Source: a virus. From it: a DNA stretch of 29,214 nt. The stretch lies in the IMG/VR virus record IMGVR_UViG_3300021964_000355, positions 1 to 29,214 of that record; one strand, 5' to 3'. Within the stretch, counting starts at the first letter, position 1. Every line of letters begins with the position of its first letter. This document shows, piece by piece, positions 1 through 7,464 of this stretch. The notes under the pieces were generated by a model that was given only the letters and a program-made list of their open reading frames with translations, ran no database searches and was not told the origin of the DNA. A program made the position numbers and the translations under genes.

Positions 1-672
1 GCTTATAGAAACACCCTACCATCAAGTTCTTATGCGGTTCTTGATAGTGGTTGGAAATATCAATACGACAAATATAACGATACATACCGCTATGTTCCAT
101 TAAATGGCGATACAGCAGGTCTCATGGTTCAAACCGATCTTACTCGTGATCCATGGTACTCACCAGCTGGATTTAATCGTGGTAACGTAAAAAATGTTAT
201 CAAACTAGCGTATAATCCAAACAAAGCAGAACGTGACTTGCTTTATAAGAATGGCGTCAACCCAGTTGTCACATTCCCTGGTCAAGGAACGGTTCTATTT
301 GGCGACAAAACATTACTTGCTCAGCCAAGTGCGTTTGACCGCATCAATGTTCGCCGCTTGTTCATCGTGCTTGAAAAAGCCATTAGCACTGCTGCTAAGT
401 TTACTCTTTTCGAGTTTAACGATGACTTTACTCGCTCGCAATTTAAAAATCTAGTGGAACCATTCCTTCGTGACGTACAAGGTCGTAGAGGTATCACAGA
501 CTTCCAAGTTGTTTGCGACGGAACAAATAACACTGGCGAAGTAATCGACCGTAACGAGTTCATCGGTGACATCTATATCAAACCAGCCAGAAGCATCAAC
601 TTTATTCAGTTGAACTTCGTAGCTGTGAGAACTGGTGTTGACTTTAATGAAGTCGTAGGGCAATTCGGCTAA
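1..672 (+). CDS. 18: Tail sheath protein gp18, C-terminal part (5' end outside window)
   Basis: Contractile tail sheath subunit; many copies wrap the tail tube and contract during infection. The frame is open from base 1 and gives the last 223 residues. An internal Met at 124 is not a start, because the coding frame continues upstream of it. The protein ends in the conserved C-terminal region of phage sheath proteins: a segment ending in RDPWYSPAGFNRG, a stretch on incorporation into the polymer (FGDKTL, INVRRLF) and a final beta-rich part. The gene is followed by tail tube gp19 and portal gp20, the standard T4 order 18-19-20. Family assignment is secure; the N-terminal two thirds are not visible. 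Confidence 0.93.
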   Translation, partial: AYRNTLPSSSYAVLDSGWKYQYDKYNDTYRYVPLNGDTAGLMVQTDLTRDPWYSPAGFNRGNVKNVIKLAYNPNKAERDLLYKNGVNPVVTFPGQGTVLFGDKTLLAQPSAFDRINVRRLFIVLEKAISTAAKFTLFEFNDDFTRSQFKNLVEPFLRDVQGRRGITDFQVVCDGTNNTGEVIDRNEFIGDIYIKPARSINFIQLNFVAVRTGVDFNEVVGQFG

Positions 673-678
673 TAAATA
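671..678 (+). promoter_or_regulatory. Probable late promoter box for gene 19
   Basis: AATAAATA matches the T4 late promoter consensus TATAAATA at seven of eight positions. It overlaps the gp18 stop codon and lies 22 bases before the gp19 start. In T4 such boxes are read by RNA polymerase with gp55, which this phage encodes at 9894. An initiation point near 684 would leave a leader just long enough for the AGGAG-type ribosome site. Confidence 0.5.
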
Positions 679-699
679 AGAGAGACAGGAGAAAACAAA

Positions 700-1251
700 A
701 TGGCTTTCAATATTAACGAGTTTGCTGGTGCCCTAAGTCAAGGTGGTGCAAGACCGTCACTTTTCCAAGTTAGTATCACTAACCCAATCAATGGAGTTGC
801 TGACGTTCAAGTACCTTTCCTCTGCAAAGCTGCTCAGATTCCTGCTTCAACTGTATCAGCGATCGATGTACCATACTTCGGTCGTCAGTTGAAGGTTGCT
901 GGAACTAGAACGTTTGCTGAATGGTCGCCAACAATTATCAACGATGAAAACTTTGCGATTCGTAACGCAATGGAACAGTGGTCAAATGCGATCAACTCTT
1001 TCCAAGGAAACATCAACACAGCTGGTGGCTCGAGCCCAAGTTTGTATAAAGCAAACGCTCAAGTTACTCAGTATGGCAAGTCGGGCGAAATTCTTCGTGT
1101 ATATGACTTCGTTGGTTTATTTCCTACGGAAGTTGGTACGATTGATCTTGGCTGGGAAAACGGCGATGCAATCGAAGAGTACACAGTAACGTTCGTTTAT
1201 GATTACTGGCAAGTTGTTGGTGGAAACACTGGCAATGCTGGCGGTATCTAA
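700..1251 (+). CDS. 19: Tail tube protein gp19
   Basis: Structural subunit of the inner tail tube through which DNA passes. The 183-residue length is close to the T4 protein. The sequence has the tube-family pattern of a Lys-Ala-x-x-Ile-Pro motif near residue 50 (FLCKAAQIPAS), a central region with paired aromatics around an alternating beta/alpha segment (EWSPTIINDENFAIRNAMEQW), and a C-terminal strand ending in FVYDYWQVV. The start follows a clear ACAGGAG ribosome site. It lies between sheath gp18 and portal gp20. A second, diverged protein of similar fold occurs at 6890. Confidence 0.93.
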   Translation: MAFNINEFAGALSQGGARPSLFQVSITNPINGVADVQVPFLCKAAQIPASTVSAIDVPYFGRQLKVAGTRTFAEWSPTIINDENFAIRNAMEQWSNAINSFQGNINTAGGSSPSLYKANAQVTQYGKSGEILRVYDFVGLFPTEVGTIDLGWENGDAIEEYTVTFVYDYWQVVGGNTGNAGGI

Positions 1252-1273
1252 TACAAATACATTATTTTAAGGG

Positions 1274-1318
1274 TAATAGGGGGCGCATAAATAGTTATGC
1301 GATGCCCCCTATTATTTT
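1274..1318 (+). terminator. Terminator hairpin between gp19 and gp20
   Basis: An 11-bp outer stem (1274-1284 with 1304-1314, containing GGGGGC/GCCCCC) continues through a 3-base bulge (1301-1303) into a 6-bp inner stem (1285-1290 with 1295-1300) closed by a 4-base loop. TTTT follows directly. This is a good rho-independent terminator for the highly expressed tube gene. A late promoter box sits inside the hairpin. Confidence 0.8.
1286..1293 (+). promoter_or_regulatory. Probable late promoter box for gene 20, inside a terminator hairpin
   Basis: CATAAATA matches the late consensus at seven of eight positions and occupies the inner stem and loop of the preceding terminator. Initiation at the usual distance would fall near 1299. 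Transcripts started here would carry only the 3' half of the hairpin and could not form the terminator. Confidence 0.55.
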
Positions 1319-1332
1319 ATTGAGGAAACGAA

Positions 1333-2844
1333 ATGGCAGTAGAACTATTTGGCTTTAAAATCGGCAGAGCCGATGAAGAAGAAAAGAAATTAGAAAATGT
1401 AAAATCATTTGCGCCACCGTCAAATGATGATGGTTCAGTTGTAGTAAGTGAAGGTGGTGTATTCGGGACAACAGTAGATCTTGAAAATACCGTAAAGAAT
1501 GAATCTGCTCTTATTTCCAAATATCGTGATATGTCTCAACAGCCTGAAGCTGAAAGAGCAATTGACGATATCGTAAACGAAGCTATTGTTGTTGATGAAA
1601 GTCAAGCATCAGTAGAGCTAAATCTCGACAATGCCGAGCTATCAGAAAACATCAAACAAACAATTCGTGACGAATTTTACGAAATTTTATCGCTTATGAA
1701 ATTCAATTACAAAGGTTATGACATTTTTCGTAATTGGTATATTGATGGTCGTATGTATTATCACATTATGATTGATGAAAAAAATCCAAGAGCAGGTATT
1801 CAAGAGCTTCGTTACATTGATCCAAGAAAAATTAAAAAGGTTCGTGAACCTAAAAAAAGAGATGCTGCCACAGCGCAACAACAAGCTGGTATCAAGGCAT
1901 CAGAAGTTTTCAATAAAAAATATAATGAATATTATCTCTATCATCCAAAAGGCGTTGGTAGACAAAATCAAGGCATTAAGATTGCTCCAGATTCTATAGC
2001 ATATATTCATTCAGGTCTAATGGACGTTGGTAATGCAACGGTTTTAAGCCATCTTCATAAAGCATTAAAGCCACTTAATCAGCTTCGTATGCTTGAAGAC
2101 GCAACAGTAATTTATCGCCTCGCACGTGCACCCGAGCGTCGTATTTTCTATATCGACGTTGGTAACTTGCCGAAAGCAAAAGCTGAACAGTATCTTCGTG
2201 ATATGATGATCAAACATAAGAACAAACTTGTGTATGATGCTAACACTGGCGAAGTAAGAGACGATCGCAAATTCCTTACAATGCTTGAAGACTATTGGCT
2301 TCCAAGACGTGAAGGCGGAAAAAGCACAGAGATCACCACGCTTCCAGGGGGACAAAACCTTGGAGAGTTAGATGACGTTATGTATTTCCGCAGAAAACTT
2401 TACGAAGCATTGAATGTTCCTGTCACAAGAATGGAATCAGAAGGGCAGTTTAATCTTGGTCGTGCTTCTGAAATTACTCGTGACGAATTAAAATTCTCAA
2501 GATTTATCAGCAGACTTAGAAGAAAATTCTCTGACCTTTTCTTTATTTGCTTAGAAAAACAAATTTTGCTAAAGGGTGTAATGACTCGTGCAGAATGGAA
2601 CGAAATAAAAGATGACATCTATTTCGACTTCCTTGAAGACAATCACTTCTCAGAATTAAAAGAAGGTGAAATCTTAAGAGAAAGACTTGGTATATTACAA
2701 GACATTGATCAATATACTGGTAAATATTTCTCTCAAAAATGGATTCGTAAGAATGTATTGCGTATGACTGATGAGGATATTAAGGAAATCGAAGACGAAA
2801 TCGCCGACGAAGGTGAAAACGAAGATGATGACATTGAAATTTAA
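1333..2844 (+). CDS. 20: Portal vertex protein gp20
   Basis: Portal protein at the unique capsid vertex; it nucleates head assembly and is the DNA channel used by the packaging motor. The 503 residues are slightly fewer than in T4. Recognisable features are an N-terminal segment with SALISKYRDMSQQPE, a central region with YRLARAPERRIFYIDVG, and LPGGQNLGELDDVMYFRRKL followed by LNVPVTRMESEGQFNLGR, which are strongly conserved in T4-type portals. The C-terminus is very acidic. The start follows TGAGGAAACGAA. It precedes the prohead core genes, as in T4. Confidence 0.96.
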   Translation: MAVELFGFKIGRADEEEKKLENVKSFAPPSNDDGSVVVSEGGVFGTTVDLENTVKNESALISKYRDMSQQPEAERAIDDIVNEAIVVDESQASVELNLDNAELSENIKQTIRDEFYEILSLMKFNYKGYDIFRNWYIDGRMYYHIMIDEKNPRAGIQELRYIDPRKIKKVREPKKRDAATAQQQAGIKASEVFNKKYNEYYLYHPKGVGRQNQGIKIAPDSIAYIHSGLMDVGNATVLSHLHKALKPLNQLRMLEDATVIYRLARAPERRIFYIDVGNLPKAKAEQYLRDMMIKHKNKLVYDANTGEVRDDRKFLTMLEDYWLPRREGGKSTEITTLPGGQNLGELDDVMYFRRKLYEALNVPVTRMESEGQFNLGRASEITRDELKFSRFISRLRRKFSDLFFICLEKQILLKGVMTRAEWNEIKDDIYFDFLEDNHFSELKEGEILRERLGILQDIDQYTGKYFSQKWIRKNVLRMTDEDIKEIEDEIADEGENEDDDIEI

Positions 2845-2850
2845 TTTTTT

Positions 2851-2858
2851 TATAAATA
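2851..2858 (+). promoter_or_regulatory. T4-type late promoter upstream of the prohead core genes
   Basis: Exact TATAAATA preceded by a T-rich stretch, 26 bases before the gp67-like start and 7 bases after the gp20 stop codon. It would drive 67, the two small genes and 21 as one late unit. Confidence 0.75.
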
Positions 2859-2876
2859 GGTGAAGGAGTAATTAAT

Positions 2877-3116
2877 ATGTCCGACTATACAACAAGAGAT
2901 GCGGTTCAATTCGCTTTAAATAATAAAAACGCCGACTTCAAAGCTGCTATCAGCGATCTGTTAATGAATAAAGTACAAGACGCTGTTAACGTAAAAAGAA
3001 TCGAAGTAGCAACGAACTTTATGGCAACGAAAGATGAAGTAGAAGTTGAACCAGAAGTCGAAGTCGAGCCAGAACAAACCCAAGGGGAAGAAGATGAGCA
3101 AGATTCAGAAGTTTAA
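2877..3116 (+). CDS. 67: Prohead core protein gp67-like
   Basis: Small internal scaffold component of the prohead. The 79 residues have the two-part structure of T4 gp67: a helical N-terminal half ending in KRIEVATNFM, comparable to the KIAIARNFL segment of T4 gp67, then a highly acidic Glu-rich tail with repeated Val-Glu steps. Position directly after gp20 matches T4. In T4 this class of protein is degraded by the gp21 protease during maturation. The start has a GAAGGAG ribosome site. The 3' end overlaps the next gene by 23 bases. Confidence 0.8.
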   Translation: MSDYTTRDAVQFALNNKNADFKAAISDLLMNKVQDAVNVKRIEVATNFMATKDEVEVEPEVEVEPEQTQGEEDEQDSEV

Positions 3117-3330
3117 GTCTTTTATCGCTGAAGCGCCTGCGCAAGATTATGTTGCGCCAAAGGATGACGACGAAGAAGTAAAAGATTATAAGCCACGCTC
3201 TAAAGGCGAAAAAGATTTTAAAGACGATCATGGTGCCGCCAAAGTTACGGAATATCCAGGAAAAGATCGTCAAGATGGTGCTGAAAAAGTAAAATCTGCT
3301 CCACAACCAAAAGGTAATGGAGGCAAGTAA
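3094..3330 (+). CDS. Small prohead-associated protein, possible gp68 counterpart
   Basis: A 78-residue, very hydrophilic, Lys/Asp-rich protein. An upstream in-frame Met at 3046 exists, but I chose 3094 because AGGGGAAG lies just before it and the product then begins MSKIQKFKSFIAEA, typical of internal head proteins. Residues 11-13 (Ile-Ala-Glu, then Ala) fit the T4 prohead protease rule of cleavage after (Leu/Ile)-X-Glu. The remainder looks disordered. It occupies the T4 gene 68 position between 67 and 21 but is much shorter than T4 gp68, so homology is not shown. Confidence 0.65.
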   Translation: MSKIQKFKSFIAEAPAQDYVAPKDDDEEVKDYKPRSKGEKDFKDDHGAAKVTEYPGKDRQDGAEKVKSAPQPKGNGGK

Positions 3331-3581
3331 TGAAAGTATTAGGAACGGCAACACAATTATCTACGAGTACAACTAAATTTACTGAAGCATCTGCCGTATA
3401 TGTTTTTAACACCGACACAGCAGCAGCTGTTCTTACTGTTCGTAATGCTGCAGATAGCGGCGACGTTGGAACGATTTATATTCCAGCTAGTAGCGGAACT
3501 GTAATTCATTTAACGCTTGGCACTGGTTTAAGAGGGGCAACAACTCTCTATGGCACACAAGTGGCTGCATCGGGGTACTAA
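3330..3581 (+). CDS. Small beta-rich protein of unknown function in the head operon
   Basis: An 83-residue protein whose ATG overlaps the stop codon of the previous gene (TAATG), so translation is probably coupled. The sequence is rich in Thr, Ser, Ala, Gly and Val, with alternating hydrophobic residues (AVYVFNTD, AVLTVRNA, GTIYIPAS, TVIHLTLGTG), suggesting a compact all-beta fold. It has no Cys, signal peptide or membrane segment. Lying between prohead core genes and the gp21 protease it is likely a virion or assembly protein, for example a decoration or tail component, but I do not recognise a named family. Confidence 0.7.
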   Translation: MKVLGTATQLSTSTTKFTEASAVYVFNTDTAAAVLTVRNAADSGDVGTIYIPASSGTVIHLTLGTGLRGATTLYGTQVAASGY

Positions 3582-3582
3582 G

Positions 3583-4239
3583 ATGAAACTGATCTGCGAA
3601 GTAAACGAAGAAATTCATTACGTCACCGAAACGCTCGACGAAGCGACTGGTAAAAAAGGTCTCTTCATTGAAGGCGTGTTTATGCAAGGTGACATTAAAA
3701 ATCGTAACGGTCGTGTTTACCCGAAAGAAGTTTTGGAAAAAGAAGTTGCTCGTTACACTAAAGAATACGTCGAAAAGAAAAGAGCCTATGGAGAGTTAGG
3801 TCATCCATCTGGTCCAACAATTAATCTTGACCGTGTATCACATATGATTACGAGTCTCAAACAAGATGGCTCAAACTTTATCGGTAAAGCCAAAATCATG
3901 ACAGAAACCCCTATGGGCGCAATCGTTAAGAATCTTATGGACGAAGGTGCGCAACTCGGTGTTTCAAGTCGTGGTATGGGTTCAATCAAACAACGTGGTG
4001 GAGCCGCTGAAGTCCAACGTGACTTTTATTTGGCAACCGCTGCAGATATCGTTGCTGATCCTTCTGCACCTGATGCTTTTGTTAATGGCATTATGGAGAG
4101 CAAAGAGTGGGTATGGGACAACGGAATTATCCGTGAAGCAACCATTGCAGATTATGAAACAGACGTTAAAAAAGCGTCGAAAGCTGAACTAGAGGAAACA
4201 AAACTTCGTGTTTTCCAAGATTTTCTCTCAAAACTCTAA
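3583..4239 (+). CDS. 21: Prohead core scaffold protease gp21
   Basis: Serine protease that matures the prohead by cleaving scaffold and capsid proteins after (Leu/Ile)-X-Glu. I start it at 3583, two bases after the previous stop codon, giving 218 residues beginning MKLICEVNEE, close to the T4 length. An in-frame Met at 3550 would overlap the previous gene and add a non-family extension. The herpesvirus-assemblin-like catalytic signatures are visible: GELGHP around His74 and LGVSSRGMG around Ser128/Ser129. The sequence KNRNGRVYP near residue 40 is also conserved. Its likely substrates are its neighbours gp67, the 78-residue protein, gp22 and gp23. Confidence 0.95.
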   Translation: MKLICEVNEEIHYVTETLDEATGKKGLFIEGVFMQGDIKNRNGRVYPKEVLEKEVARYTKEYVEKKRAYGELGHPSGPTINLDRVSHMITSLKQDGSNFIGKAKIMTETPMGAIVKNLMDEGAQLGVSSRGMGSIKQRGGAAEVQRDFYLATAADIVADPSAPDAFVNGIMESKEWVWDNGIIREATIADYETDVKKASKAELEETKLRVFQDFLSKL

Positions 4240-4243
4240 CTTT

Positions 4244-4251
4244 TATAAATA
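4244..4251 (+). promoter_or_regulatory. T4-type late promoter for gene 22
   Basis: Exact TATAAATA starting 5 bases after the gp21 stop codon and 49 bases before the gp22 start, which has its own AAAGGAG site. Confidence 0.75.
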
Positions 4252-4292
4252 TAATGTAACGATTTAAGTAACTCGTTTAAAGGAGTAGATAA

Positions 4293-5366
4293 ATGACCGA
4301 CCTAAACCAAATGCAAGATGAGGAACTCGAAACAGTCCTCGACGCAGAAGAAGTTGTGGTTGATGGGTTTGAGACTGACGAAACTATCGATGAAGCAAAG
4401 TCTTCATTCGGTGATCCTTCCGAAGTTCCAGAGCCATCTACTAAACAAACTTCTCTTCCTAAAACTAAAGCTGGTATGATTGCTGCTATGGCTGATGCGA
4501 TGAAAGGCAAAAAGAAAGACGAACTTACTGCTGCCTATGAAAGAATGATGAAAGCTATGGACGGCGACGAAGAAGAAGTCAAAGAAGAAACAGCTGTATC
4601 CATCAAAGAAGTTAAAAAACTTTCTAGAGAAGACATCGACGTTTCTGAAGACGTTGCTGCTATCTTTGGTGAAGAAGAACTTTCAGAAGAATTTAAAGAA
4701 AATGCAACTACAATTTTTGAAGCTGCTGTTCTCTCTAAAGTCAATGAAATTCTTGAAACCGTTTCTGTAGATTTCGAGTCAGACCTCGAAGCTGAGAAAG
4801 AAAGCATCGTTGAAGATCTTACCACGAAACTTGACGATTACCTCGAGTATGTCGCTGAAGAGTGGATGAAAGACAACGAACTTGCTGTTGAGCAAGGCAT
4901 CCGTGCTGAAATCGTAGAAAACTTCATGACAGGTCTCCGTGATCTGTTCACGGAAAACTATATCGATATTCCAGAAGAAAAAGCTGACCTCGTTGACGAG
5001 ATGGCTGAAAAACTTTCTGAAGTCGAATCTTCACTTAGCGAAGAAATGGACCGTAATATCGCACTTAAAAAAGAAATCGTTGGTCTCAAAAGAGAAGGCG
5101 TTTTCGAAACTATTTCTGAAGGTTTAACGCAAACACAAGTTGAGAAGTTTTCTTCACTTGCCGAAGGCGTTGACTTTGAAGACGAAGAATCTTTCAAGAC
5201 TAAACTTGAAACGATTAAAGAGAACTACTTCCCAACGGAAGAAGTAATCGAATCTAATGATACTGATGAAGAGCCTCTTGATGAATCTGTCATCACAGAG
5301 GAAGCAACTACGAATGGCTCTATGGCAGGTTATATGAATGCCATTTCAAGAAGCATTAAAAAGTAA
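4293..5366 (+). CDS. 22: Prohead scaffold protein gp22
   Basis: Major internal scaffold around which the capsid assembles, removed by proteolysis. The 357 residues are extremely acidic, with long predicted helices and coiled coils. A basic, Met-rich patch (KAGMIAAMADAMKGKKK) lies near residue 60-75. Many (Leu/Ile)-X-Glu triplets, the cleavage rule of gp21, are scattered along the chain. The C-terminus NAISRSIKK is typical of T4-type scaffolds, where it contacts the capsid shell. It lies between gp21 and gp23. Because of the low-complexity acidic composition, several open frames on the other strand here are artefacts. Confidence 0.93.
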   Translation: MTDLNQMQDEELETVLDAEEVVVDGFETDETIDEAKSSFGDPSEVPEPSTKQTSLPKTKAGMIAAMADAMKGKKKDELTAAYERMMKAMDGDEEEVKEETAVSIKEVKKLSREDIDVSEDVAAIFGEEELSEEFKENATTIFEAAVLSKVNEILETVSVDFESDLEAEKESIVEDLTTKLDDYLEYVAEEWMKDNELAVEQGIRAEIVENFMTGLRDLFTENYIDIPEEKADLVDEMAEKLSEVESSLSEEMDRNIALKKEIVGLKREGVFETISEGLTQTQVEKFSSLAEGVDFEDEESFKTKLETIKENYFPTEEVIESNDTDEEPLDESVITEEATTNGSMAGYMNAISRSIKK

Positions 5367-5371
5367 CATTT

Positions 5372-5379
5372 TATAAATA
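5372..5379 (+). promoter_or_regulatory. T4-type late promoter for the major capsid gene
   Basis: Exact TATAAATA starting 6 bases after the gp22 stop codon and 45 bases before the gp23 start. This gives gp23 its own strong late transcript, which ends at the terminator at 6833. Confidence 0.8.
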
Positions 5380-5416
5380 ATATCATAGGCTGATAATAAT
5401 TCTAAAGGAGAACAAA

Positions 5417-6796
5417 ATGTATCAATCCGATGAACTTCAAAAGAAGTGGCAGCCAGTTCTTGAGCATCCTGAACTTCCAGAGATCAAAGATGCACATAAA
5501 AGAGCCACAGTTGCTACACTTCTAGAAAACCAAGAAAAAGCTGCTCGTGAGCAAGCTGGTCACCAAGCTGGATCGCATGGTGTATCGCTTCTCGGAGAAG
5601 CTGCTCCAACCAACGCAATGGGCGCATCTGGCTCAGTTGCCGCTTCTGGTTCTGTCGACACTTTCGACCCAGTGCTTATCTCACTGGTTCGCCGTTCGAT
5701 GCCAAACCTTATTGCTTATGACATTGCTGGCGTTCAGCCAATGTCAGGTCCAACAGGTTTGATCTTTGCTATGCGTTCACGCTATAGCAGCCAGACTGGC
5801 ACCGAAGCACTCTTCAACGAAGCTGACGGCTCGTTCTCAGCTTCTGCTGCAGGTAACACAGCTTCTATCCAAGCTGCTAACGCTGCTGCTGGTACAGGTC
5901 AAACAGGAACCGATCCTAACGATCGTGCTTCTGGTTCTGGCTATACCGTTGAAACTGGTATGTCCACTGCTGACGCTGAAAAACTCGGCGACGTAGCACA
6001 AAACTCATTCAACGAAATGGCATTCTCGATCGAGAAAGTTGCAGTAACTGCAGTTAGCCGTGCGTTGAAAGCAGAATACACCATGGAACTTGCTCAAGAT
6101 CTTAAAGCAATCCATGGCTTGGACGCTGAAACTGAACTTAGCAACATTCTTTCTTCGGAAATTCTTGCTGAGATCAACCGTGAAGTTGTTCGCACGATCA
6201 ACTACTCAGCTGTTGCTGGTGCTCAGAAAAACACTGCAACCGCTGGTACTTTCAACCTTGACACCGATTCAAACGGTCGTTGGGCAGTTGAAAAGTTCAA
6301 AGGTCTTATGTTCCAAATCGAGCGTGACGCCAACGAAATTGCGAAAGCAACACGTCGTGGTAAAGGTAACGTCATGATCACTTCATCTGATGTGGCTTCT
6401 GCCCTTCAAATGGCTGGTGTTCTTGATTACACCCCTGCTCTTACGAACAACCTTCAAGTAGATGACACAGGTAACACATTCGCTGGTGTACTTAACGGTC
6501 GTATTAAAGTTTACATCGACCCATACTTCAGCGACACTGTAAACCAATATTACACGATCGGTTACAAAGGCACGAATGCTTTTGACGCTGGCTTGTTCTA
6601 TTGCCCATACGTGCCACTACAAATGGTTCGTGCAGTTGGTGAAAACACCTTCCAGCCAAAAATCGGCTTCAAAACTCGTTACGGTATGGTTGCTAATCCT
6701 TTCGCAACTAACGATGGTAACGGTGTTGCTGCCCGTGTTGGTACTGGCGATGGTAACATCTACTACAGATTGGTTAAAGTTACCAACCTTATGTAA
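5417..6796 (+). CDS. 23: Major capsid protein gp23
   Basis: HK97-fold shell protein. The 459 residues are shorter than T4 gp23 and closer to the gp23 of distant T4 relatives. The N-terminal about 60 residues are a helical, charged scaffold-like propeptide. Residues 59-61 (Leu-Gly-Glu) followed by Ala-Ala-Pro fit cleavage by gp21 after Glu61. The mature part begins near ASGSVDTFDPVLISLVRRSMPNL and continues with DIAGVQPMSGPTGLIFAMRSRY, both highly characteristic of gp23. The start follows AAAGGAG. No gp24 vertex paralogue follows it. Confidence 0.97.
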   Translation: MYQSDELQKKWQPVLEHPELPEIKDAHKRATVATLLENQEKAAREQAGHQAGSHGVSLLGEAAPTNAMGASGSVAASGSVDTFDPVLISLVRRSMPNLIAYDIAGVQPMSGPTGLIFAMRSRYSSQTGTEALFNEADGSFSASAAGNTASIQAANAAAGTGQTGTDPNDRASGSGYTVETGMSTADAEKLGDVAQNSFNEMAFSIEKVAVTAVSRALKAEYTMELAQDLKAIHGLDAETELSNILSSEILAEINREVVRTINYSAVAGAQKNTATAGTFNLDTDSNGRWAVEKFKGLMFQIERDANEIAKATRRGKGNVMITSSDVASALQMAGVLDYTPALTNNLQVDDTGNTFAGVLNGRIKVYIDPYFSDTVNQYYTIGYKGTNAFDAGLFYCPYVPLQMVRAVGENTFQPKIGFKTRYGMVANPFATNDGNGVAARVGTGDGNIYYRLVKVTNLM

Positions 6797-6832
6797 GAAA
6801 AAGAGTTGGGCTAACCAACCTTCGAATTACAG

Positions 6833-6859
6833 GGGAGAGTCTTCGGACTCTCCCTTTTT
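6833..6859 (+). terminator. Strong rho-independent terminator after gene 23
   Basis: A perfect 9-bp stem, GGGAGAGTC (6833-6841) with GACTCTCCC (6846-6854), closes a TTCG loop. The C(UUCG)G arrangement is an exceptionally stable RNA tetraloop, and TTTTT follows directly. It insulates the most abundant late mRNA. Confidence 0.95.
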
Positions 6860-6864
6860 CGTTA

Positions 6865-6872
6865 TATAAATA
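6865..6872 (+). promoter_or_regulatory. T4-type late promoter after the gp23 terminator
   Basis: Exact TATAAATA beginning 6 bases after the T-run of the gp23 terminator and 25 bases before the next start codon. TAAGGAG serves as ribosome site. Confidence 0.78.
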
Positions 6873-6889
6873 GTCGTAAGGAGTTTAAT

Positions 6890-7417
6890 ATGGCACTTAA
6901 TAGTACACAACCAGATAGTCATAATTTTCTATCGCCTGTCGGCTTTCAGTTCGGTATTCAAAAGTTGCCGAATGTAAACTACTTTGTAACAAAAGCAAAC
7001 ATACCAGACATTACTCTTGGTCAGATCGACACAGTAGAAAACACGTTCATCAAAATTCCAGTTCCTGGAGATAAGTTATCGTTTGGATTGTTAAACGTTA
7101 CATTTAATGTTGATGAAGACTTGAATAACTACAAAGAAATTTACGACTGGATGATTGGCTTGGGATTCCCTGACAATTTCTCACAAAGAGGTGGATTAGC
7201 AGTAGGTCAAGGGATTCAACAAGACGGTGTATATTCTGATGCTACTCTTATCGTGACTACGGCACAGTATAGACCAAACATGAACGTTAGATTTATTGAC
7301 ACGTATCCAGTAAATCTTACAACTCTAGAGTTTGATGTTCAATCTACAGATATTGAATATCTAACCGCTTCAGCAACGTTTGCATATAGAAAATATGAAC
7401 TTGACGTTATTGTTTAA
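6890..7417 (+). CDS. Second tail-tube-like protein, probable tail completion protein (gp3-like)
   Basis: A 175-residue virion protein. NYFVTKANIPDITLGQID aligns in pattern with the tube gp19 segment FLCKAAQIPASTVSAID, followed by similar beta strands and an amphipathic helix (EIYDWMIGLGFP). This suggests the tail-tube fold shared by gp19, gp3 and gp54. Between gp23 and uvsY in T4 relatives a gene annotated as gp3, the tail completion and sheath-stabilising protein, is often found, which I consider the likeliest identity. A tube initiator role or a simple gp19 paralogue remains possible. It has its own late promoter, so it is made with the virion proteins. Confidence 0.7.
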   Translation: MALNSTQPDSHNFLSPVGFQFGIQKLPNVNYFVTKANIPDITLGQIDTVENTFIKIPVPGDKLSFGLLNVTFNVDEDLNNYKEIYDWMIGLGFPDNFSQRGGLAVGQGIQQDGVYSDATLIVTTAQYRPNMNVRFIDTYPVNLTTLEFDVQSTDIEYLTASATFAYRKYELDVIV

Positions 7418-7429
7418 TTAGTATATAAT
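7401..7429 (+). promoter_or_regulatory. Sigma70-type promoter for uvsY and the recombination module
   Basis: TTGACG (7401-7406) and TATAAT (7424-7429) are separated by 17 bases, an almost ideal vegetative promoter. It overlaps the end of the preceding virion gene. The -10 element ends 36 bases before the GTG start chosen for uvsY. It marks the switch from late virion genes to early or middle genes. Confidence 0.75.
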
Positions 7430-7464
7430 AGTATTATTTGCGTAATACAACTACAGGTGAGAAT

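Noticed and set aside
3046-3093. Upstream ATG for the 78-residue protein, and similar early in-frame starts at 3550, 16965, 17561 and 25667
   Set aside because: Each lies deep in a preceding gene or in a promoter and lacks a ribosome site; later starts have better sites or family-like N-termini.
5547-6377. Several plus-strand frames in a second phase inside gene 23
   Set aside because: They are Leu/Val/Ser-rich products of the biased codon use of gp23, have no ribosome sites and contradict the fully conserved capsid frame.
6805-6819. A 5-bp hairpin just after the gp23 stop codon
   Set aside because: Short stem without a T-run; the strong terminator is the following stem at 6833.
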